Below, in pieces: positions 57,101-64,000 of a stretch of 64,000 nucleotides of DNA. Location of the stretch: contig CM050654.1 of NCBI GenBank assembly GCA_027574665.1, positions 26,183,722 to 26,247,721 of the forward strand, given 5' to 3'. Under the pieces are notes generated by a model that worked only from the letters and a program-made list of their open reading frames with translations, was not told the origin of the DNA and searched no databases. Made by a program: the position numbers and the translations under genes. Position 1 is the first letter of the stretch. Every line of letters starts with the position of its first letter. This DNA comes from Rhynochetos jubatus (lineage: Eukaryota; Chordata; Aves; Eurypygiformes; Rhynochetidae).

Positions 57101-58612
57101 CTGCGAGCCCCCCGGCTGCCATCCCATGCCTGCAATCGGGGGCTCTGCACGGAAGGGCTGGGCAGCCTCCTGGCAGGGCTGCTGGGCACCCCGGGGGGCA
57201 CTGCTGCCAGCATCCCCAACGCCTGTGCCATCGGCCTCACACAGGTATGCCCGGGGAGGGGGAGGAAGGTCAGCAAGGGATGGGGAGGCGACGGAGCAGG
57301 AGGTGTGGGGGACCTGTAGGAGCCAGTGCTGGGGAAGGCAGGTTAGTGTGACACTATGGGGGTGACAGAGCAATGGGTGACGGTCCCCATCCTCACTTTC
57401 CCATCCTCTCTGCCAGGCTGGCTCTCGCTTCTCAGTGCAAGTAAGCGCGCTGGCATGCGTGGTGCTGGGCATGTCCCCGAGGCTGGCAGGGCTCCTCACC
57501 CGCATCCCGCTGGCAGTCCACGGTGGGTACCCTGCCCTTCCCCTTCACTGCGGTGCCTGCAGCCTGCCCGGCGCTGCCTGACTCCTGCCCCTTGCAGGGG
57601 GCGTGCTCTGCGTCACCTACGCCATGGCCGTGGGCACAGGGATCTCCTACTTCCAGTACGCGGACATCGACTCGGGGAGGAACATCTTCATCGTCGGCTT
57701 CACCATGTTCATGGCGCTGCTGGTGCCGCGGTGGTTCAGTGCGGCTCCGGCTCACCTGGCCACAGGTAGCAGGGACATTCCCCAGGCAAGACAAAGCCTC
57801 AGGCCCTGTGGCATGGTGACCATGCACCTCCCATGTCCTGGGGGGCTGGGGTGGCTTGTGGCAGCAGGCAGCTCCCTCCTCAAACATTGGGTCTGCCACA
57901 GCAGCTCCTGCCCCTTCCCTGCAGCTGGGCTGGCCTGGGCTGTCCTGGGTGATTCTGGCACTGTCCCTGCAGGCTGGGTGCCCCTGGACCTCTTCTTCCT
58001 CTCTCTGCTCATGGTGCCTGTCTTCTTAACCGGCTTCTTGTCATTTTTCCTGGAGAACACTGTCTCAGGTGAGGGGATGCTGTGGCATGTCTGCATGAGC
58101 CCCTGCTCTGAGGGCTGGATCTGGCCATGGGACCATCCCCAAACCACCAGCTCTGTCTCCAGGCAGCCCTGATGGGGGTCCTGGGGCTGGTGTGGGCCGG
58201 GAGGGTGCAACCAGAGGAAGGGGCTCCCATCTCATTCCCCACTGCCCCATTTGCAGGAACTCTGGAGGAGCGAGGGCTGCTCTCTGACCCAGCACTGCAG
58301 AAAGCCAGGGCAGGCAATTGCCACCCCTATAGAGAGAGAGGTGAAGCCAGCCAGGCATACGAGCTCCCTGCTGGGCTGAGGAGACTGCTGCCATCCTCCT
58401 GCAAAGCTTTCCCCTGCTGTTTTCTCTGCCCGGGGAGTGAGGAAGAGGAGGAGAAGGGAGAGGAAGAGGAGGACAGCCATGCACCTGAGGAGCGGACCAC
58501 TGCCCCAGGGGAAGAAGGGGTGCGCCTGCTCCCCAAACCCGGCTCGGGAGAGCTGCAGCCAGCCAGGAGGCTGAGTGAGACAGAGATGCCAGCATGGCAC
58601 ACCATGGCCTGA
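54171..58612 (+). CDS. SLC23A3: Solute carrier family 23 member 3 (nucleobase-ascorbate transporter family)
   Basis: Multi-pass NAT/SLC23 carrier, kidney-enriched in mammals. Exons: 54171-54278, 54504-54667, 55171-55265, 55576-55649, 55959-56140, 56290-56413, 56763-56910, 56991-57244, 57417-57522, 57598-57765, 57973-58068 and 58257-58612; 624 residues (human about 610). Family blocks: CLALQHLAVQASLLC in TM1, VSGAVLVSGLVQ, HCGPMVLAPSLSIIGL, EWGWPLLTPRAL, ADIDSGRNIFIVGF and FMALLVPRWF. The NAT signature region reads P374-N-A-C-A-I-G-L-T-Q383 then AGSR, degenerate compared with SLC23A1/2. The cytosolic C-terminal tail has a long acidic run. An in-frame ATG at 54024 would add 49 residues but lies inside the HNF1-like site, so 54171 is preferred. 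No clear poly(A) signal seen. Confidence 0.93.
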
Positions 58613-60300
58613 CCCATGGCACACGGACACCTCATTGGGGGACTGGGGCTGTGCCCCTCTTCCAGGCAGCTTGCAAGTCACTTTGCTCCTTGTTTCTGAA
58701 GCCCACAGGGACTAGACTTCCACACTCCCAGCACAAACCTCATTTCCCTGCTTGGGAGTGAGCTATAAAAACCTTCAACCACCTTCACCCTTTCCAGGGG
58801 TTTCCTTTCCAGTCAGAATTTGCCTAGGAGATGTCAGCCCCCCCTTCCCTGGTACCCTGAGGTCTGCATCCGCAGAGGGCATGGCCACGTGGTGCCACCG
58901 CAGCTGCGGCTGTGGGAGCCCCTAAAGCCCACCATCACCCTGTGGACACGGCTGGGGCAGGGCTCCGTGCTTTGGCCAGCCCCAAAGGGCTGTCGTCTCG
59001 AGCTCTGCTCACCCGCTGGCGCTACACTTGGGAAGGACTGGCTCTCCCCCTTCTCACTGCCTTGTCCCAGCTGTGCCCATGGCACTAATGCTCTGGCACA
59101 CCAGGATGCCCCAGGCTGGGGGTTCAGCTCAGTTCCCCAAAACAGTGAACCCCTTTTCACCTGCAGCATGTTGGTCCTAGGAGCACTCCCCACTTAACTG
59201 CCCCCCAGGTATCGCTCTCACTGCTAAACTGTTCAGCAGCGGATTTCTCTGTGGACGAAAACATGGCCTTTGACCCCTGGATTAAGCTTGGTGCTGGGTT
59301 GGTTTCCCACTGCTGGCTGGTTATGCTGCCTGCAGCAGAGGCTGCACCAGCCCTGCTCACCCGTCCAGCATTTACAGCAGATCAGAGTCCACGGGCAGGG
59401 CCCTGTGCCCCCCGGCGCTGCCTCCACCAGTCTGAACTGGCCTGTGAAAGGCCAGCTCTGGGCTAGGAAAGGCTGGGGCTTTGCAGCCCTTGGCTGATGC
59501 AAGCTGGCCCTGGGTGCAAGTCGGAAGGAAGGACAGGCTTGGGATGGGAGGACAACGGAGCCGGTCCGTGGGAGTGACGTGCTTAGGCTGGACCACAGCA
59601 TCAGCCTCTGGCTGCCCCTTCCACCTGGTCCAGGGGAGCCCCCTGGCACCCAGGAACACCCAAAGATGGCTGCAGGGTGGGAGGGACGTGGTGCCACTGT
59701 GCGTGTGGGTCCCCAAGGGTAAGCCCCTTTCCCCAGCTGCCTGTGATGCTCACAGCTGGACCCACTGCACCCCACGGGCGTGGGGTGTAATGCCCAGCCA
59801 GCACCTCACCCAGCACCCCAACCCTGCACTCCAGCTGTCCCCCCAAGTGGTTCCTGCACCCCAAACCTTGCTGCACCCTAACCTGGCCATGCAACCCAAT
59901 CCATCCTGCACCCCGAAGTCCCTGCCTGCTTCCATCTCTCCTGGCACCCCCTTCGGGATGCAAATCCTCTGGAATGCCCACCCTCCCCTGGTCCCGCTCT
60001 GAGGGCAGCTGCACCCTGCACGGTCGGGAGGGGTGTGTGAGCTGGGGGTGTGTGAACAGGGGACAGATGGGGGACACAGGCAGCGGCAGCCCCGGCTGGT
60101 GGGGGGCTACGGGGGAGTGGCGGTGCAGCAGCACACTCCCTGGGGATGCTGGGGCCGGGGAATAAGCCCGGGGCCGAGGGACAGGAGCCGGAGACATCTA
60201 CCACCTCGGCTCCCCGTGCCCTCCCCGGGGGAGGGGAGCAGGAGCCGTGTCCCCTCCCCGTTCCGGTACCCCGCGGCTCGCCGTGCTACCGATCCCGGCG
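58613..60300 (+). other. SLC23A3-NHEJ1 intergenic region
   Basis: No supported exon or transposon. A degenerate CTGCACCCC-type reiteration occurs at about 59848-59920. No AATAAA or ATTAAA on the plus strand was found for SLC23A3. Confidence 0.6.
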
Positions 60301-60333
60301 TGCCCGGCGCCCGGCCCGCCGCGGAAGAGAGCA

Positions 60334-60352
60334 GCATGCTGGGAGCCGTAGT
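60334..60352 (-). promoter_or_regulatory. NHEJ1: ZNF143-type promoter element of NHEJ1
   Basis: The minus strand reads ACTACGGCTCCCAGCATGC, a close match to the SBS/ZNF143 element (ACTACAATTCCCAGCATGC type). It lies about 500 bases before the first NHEJ1 coding exon, in a CpG-rich stretch with an adjacent ETS-like GCGGAAGAG. It marks the probable NHEJ1 promoter; a noncoding first exon must start near here, but its donor is not settled. Confidence 0.7.
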
Positions 60353-60849
60353 CCGCTCCTCGCCTCCGGCCTGGCACCGCTCGCCCCGGTAGCCTTTGGC
60401 CCACTTTGCTCCCGGGTAACTCCGCAGAGCTCCGGTCCCGCGGGCCGCCGGGTCCCGGCGGGGAGCAACGGCGCTCCCGGGCTGCTGCCCGCGTCCGTGC
60501 GGGCAGGGGTGGGATGGGATGGGCGAGCAGGAGGAGGGCTGCCCCGTCCCGCTGCCCGTCCCGGCCCCTTAAATATTGAGGTCTTTCCGTGCTGGTGGCA
60601 GCGAGCACCGGGTGGAGGCGGCACGTCGCCGTGTGTCTGTGTTTGGGGTGAGCTGGGGTAGGAACTGCCCTGCACAGAGCCCCCCCAAATGCCCACCCCG
60701 GCTGAGCCGCGTGCGTGTGCGGAGGGGTGTGAGACCAGAGCTGGTTGAGCATCCTCATCTCCGGGCTGCGAGGTGGGGGTGGGAGGACCCCCCAGGGAGC
60801 GGGGTCTTCCTGGGTGGGGGTTGAGACAGACCTGGTTGCTCTCTTGCAG

Positions 60850-62096
60850 ATGGAGGGCTCCGAGGAGCTGGAGAGCAGCCTCCTGACACAGCCCTGGGCT
60901 TCTGTTTGCTTTGGTGAGTCCGCTTTCCTTGCCAAAGCGTGCTTCAGGGATACTGGCTACATCCTGCTGATCTCCGACCTCAGCAGCGTCTGGTACGAGA
61001 GTGCAGACACCGAGGCCGTGGGGCAAAGGTCCAAGGTGAGTGTCTGGAAAGTCCAGGGACCTCCTTTTCTCCGTAGGCTGCTTGGTGACACAATGGCTGT
61101 TGGGTCTGACAGGGTTCAGATGCAAGCACCTGGCCAGGGAAGTCCCTGGGTGGCTCTGCCCCTGCACTGTCACCCCGGGTGGCCAAGCACCCTCCTCCTG
61201 GAAGAGCGGGCCAGGCCATTCAGCACACCCAGGGCAGCCAGATGTTCACTGGGGCTGCCTGCTGAGGCTGGCACACTTCTGTGGGCTGGATGGGCTGGTT
61301 TGGCCAGGACTGGTGTACTCAGGAGGAGCTTGAAGCAAAGCCACCTACCCTCCAGTGACGGAGAGACTCCTGTTCACGTTCCTAGCCAGGCACAGGCTCC
61401 CGTGGGGTGTCCTGTCAGCATGGCCCCCAAAACATGGGGCCATGCCTCACCCACTCAAGCTAGCCCGTGTGCCCAGGCCCCCACGTGCCATCCCTGTCCC
61501 TCTGTCACAGCGTGGCCGGTGGCAGGAGGGGCGCATGTGCAGTGGCAGCCATCCCGCAGCTCTGGCAGGGTAGCTGGGCCATGACAGCTCTCGACCAGCC
61601 TGTGACACCTGTGGTGGCATGCAGGGTGGATGCACTAGTGGAGACCATTACACCCTGCTCACCAGCCCCTCCTGGGCTGGCAGGGCTGGGGAGCCTGGAC
61701 TGGTTTGGGAGAACTGGTGGGGAATGTCCTGTCACGAGGCTGGAAGCTGAGTCCCAGGGATGGCTTTTTGCAGCGCTGGGACACGCAGAACTACTTTGGC
61801 TCCTTCTGTGCTGGAGTTTCTGCTGCTTTTCCCTGGTGCCGAGCTCCCTGGGGCGTCACTGCACCCCTAACCTTCTCTTTCCCCAGGAGCTGAACAAGCG
61901 GCTGACGGTCCACGTGTCCTCCTTCCTGCACCGCTTGGGCAACCTGATGTGCCCCTTGTTGGCAGGCAAGCCGGAAGCTGCCACCTCCTTCTCCTGCCAC
62001 CACGCTGCCGGTGGCCTCAGCCTGCACGTGAAGGGCGAGCTCTCGGGACTGCCCCTCTACTGGGACTTCCACTGCTGCCCCGCTCCTGTGGAGATG
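60850..62096 (+). CDS. NHEJ1: Non-homologous end-joining factor 1 (XLF/Cernunnos), N-terminal part
   Basis: Core factor of classical non-homologous end joining; forms filaments with XRCC4 to bridge DNA ends in the nucleus. Two coding exons are visible, 60850-61035 and 61887-62096, giving the first 132 residues, equal to the globular head domain. Matches with human XLF: the QPWA start segment, GYILLISDLSSVWYE, QRSKELNKRLT and ELSGLPLYWDFHC. The acceptor CTCTTGCAG ends directly at the ATG, so the 5' UTR is mostly in an upstream exon. The coiled coil and the Ku-binding tail must lie beyond the window; none of their sequence is found up to 64000. Confidence 0.93.
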
Positions 62097-64000
62097 GTGA
62101 GCCAAGCTGTGGTGGGTTCAGGGAGGGTGGCCAAAATTAAGGACTGTCTCCTAATGCTTGGAGGCTTTGGGGTTGTCACTCTTGGGCTGTGGGGTGCGTG
62201 GCTCTGCCCTCTGCCCCTCCTGAGCTTCACTGTCCCCGTTTCTTCCCGTTGAGGCTTTGGCACTGTGGTCGGTGCCGTGCAGTGAGGCAGGGCTGGCACA
62301 GCACATGGTGCTACCAGGACAGCAGGGAGATGTCCCGGCTGGGATGTCTTCCGGCTGGGAGAGAGTGATGCTGCTGTCCTTTGGTGCACGCCGTGAAGCG
62401 GGGTGCAGAGCGGTGGCACCCCCAAAGGACCTGCAAGCAGGCGTTTGTGATGGAGGGAATTCAAGCAGCGTCTCCCCGCTCTTTAAGGTATCGCCCTTAC
62501 CACTTTGGGCTGTGGGGACCAGTCCCCGGAGCCGGGTGTTGAACCCAGGGTCAGCAGCCCCGCCGGTCCCCCCCCCCCCCCGCCTCCCCCGGGGCCCTGC
62601 GGCCATCCGCGCACAAGAGGGCGCCCGGCACCCGCTAACGGCTTCGGCCGGAGCCGCCGGCGGCAGCCCCGGCCCCGGGACCGGCCCTGCGGCTCCGCTG
62701 CCGGCGGCCGGCCCCGGGAGGGAGGCATCGCCCTAAATCCTCGACACCCTCCCCGCTCCCGACCCGGGTGCTGCTGCGGGGCACGTCCCTTCTCCTCCCG
62801 GTGGCTGTGCATCCCGGGGAGGAGAGCTGGGGTCCCCGGCCGCTCCGGGGGTGTCTGGTCTCAGTTTTAAGGTTGAACTGGGGAGCAGATAAACTCGAGG
62901 TCCCGGCTTGGGTCTCCCTGGGGGGTTTGCCATCCCTCCCTGGGCAAGAAGAAGAGGCTGAGCTGAGAAGGTGCAAAGCCCGAGCTCTCCCTTTGCATGT
63001 CACCAAGGCACCCAGGAGGTGGGGAGCAGCTGGGGAGCTGAGCCTGGATGCAGGAATGGGGACCAGTTCTGCTCAGCTCGACTCAGCAGCCAGCCAGGGG
63101 CTCGAGGCAGGCACCCACTGCTTCCCCATCCCGGCTGATGGTGCCCTCTGAGTGCCCAGGTGGCTGATGGCCATCACCTCTGCGGCCTGTACCTGGGGGT
63201 GAGCAGAGCGTGGAGCCCTCCGTGGGCTCGCCGTAGGAGCAAGACTTCGCGAGTGGTGCTGGCTTTGCTGCCCTCTCACCTGTGGGTTCAGCCTGGCCAC
63301 AAAGATGAGGGACATGCTGGGGTGAGGGGATCCCAAACACCCTCCCAAGGTCTGAGGGAGGTGATGGGCAGGAGGCTGGTTCTCATGCCTGGTGGGCCAG
63401 GGCAGCACAGCCTGGCTCTGGGGCAGAGGACGTGCCCAGGACCCTGCACGGGTGGGCACGGTGGGCTGCGATGGGAAGCTACAGCCTGCGTAAGTCCTGC
63501 ACATTGGGATCCCTGCTGCTTTTGATCTTTCCTCGCTGGGAAAGTCTGTCCCATTCCTTGAGCTGCAGTTTTATACTCTGGCTCCTTCTGTTTTTTAGTT
63601 TGTTCCCTGCGTAGGAACACGTCTTGGGTTGCACAGAGCCGTGGGGAGGGTCTCGGTGGCACATGGGGAACTCTCTGACTCCTGCCGCATTGCCATGGAG
63701 CATTGCCTATCCCTGTACCCTCACTGGGTTTCACACCCAGGCTCTGCCCTGCTGCAGCCCCCAGCTGTGGAAGGATGGGGCTGGGATGGAGGGATGTGTC
63801 CCCCGCAGCGTCCTGCCTCCCTTCTCCCAGCCTCTGTCTTTTGACTGCTTCCCACTGCATTTGGGTGAGATGTGGGGAGCCTGTGTGCCCTGGGGTGCAG
63901 CTCTTGCTGGCTGCCCTGCTTTGATCGCTCTACAGACAGCTGCGTGCATCCCCGGACCTTCCCTAGAGTATCCCTCCTCCGTCCTAGGTGTCCCGTCACC
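62097..64000 (+). other. NHEJ1: Start of the large NHEJ1 intron
   Basis: Begins with the donor GTGAGC after codon 132 and runs off the window. It contains a CpG-rich island at about 62560-62830 with a C run near 62570-62580. No exon was recognised. Confidence 0.7.

Noticed and set aside
59790-59960. CTGCACCCC-like reiteration upstream of NHEJ1, considered as CRISPR-like or satellite array
   Set aside because: Units are degenerate and unevenly spaced; at most a decayed minisatellite in a vertebrate genome.

Overview
The window is vertebrate nuclear DNA, almost certainly from a bird. It contains multi-exon genes with short GT-AG introns, very high GC with CpG-island promoters, and three CR1 LINE fragments of the avian/reptilian type; I see no SINEs of mammalian type. 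I cannot name the species. Nine protein-coding genes were rebuilt exon by exon from splice sites, reading phase and recalled protein families. Their order and strands are GLB1L(+, 3' half only), ANKZF1(-), ATG9A(+), ABCB6(+), ZFAND2B(-), RETREG2/FAM134A(-), CNPPD1(+), SLC23A3(+) and NHEJ1(+, 5' part only). As I recall it, human 2q35 carries the same genes in the same order and relative strands, so this looks like the orthologous block (inverted as a whole relative to the human reference strand).

Layout: 1-2499 is the end of GLB1L, and its stop codon overlaps its poly(A) signal. 2727-9041 is ANKZF1, converging on GLB1L. 9042-9474 is a compact bidirectional CpG-island promoter shared by ANKZF1 and ATG9A. 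ATG9A (9475-17004) has a 2-kb 3' UTR and an AT-AC minor-spliceosome intron. ABCB6 follows in the same direction (19996-25693) and converges on ZFAND2B (31968-27034). RETREG2 (46428-33159) lies behind ZFAND2B on the same strand and shares a second head-to-head promoter with CNPPD1 (46869-52422). SLC23A3 (54171-58612) and the first two coding exons of NHEJ1 (60850-62096) complete the window.

Functionally the block is rich in protein and membrane quality control: ANKZF1 (release of stalled nascent chains, VCP partner), ZFAND2B (ubiquitin/VCP/proteasome adaptor), ATG9A (autophagosome lipid scramblase) and RETREG2 (ER-phagy receptor family). ABCB6 (porphyrin-type ABC exporter), SLC23A3 (nucleobase/ascorbate transporter family) and NHEJ1/XLF (DNA end joining) sit beside them. 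I see no prokaryotic-type system, CRISPR array or recognisable RNA gene. The most notable signals are splicing oddities (a textbook U12 AT-AC intron, two GC-AG introns, and a 3' splice site supplied largely by a CR1 insertion) and promoter motifs (NRF1 cluster, ZNF143 site, HNF1 site, CLEAR-like E-box, GGGGCC repeat).
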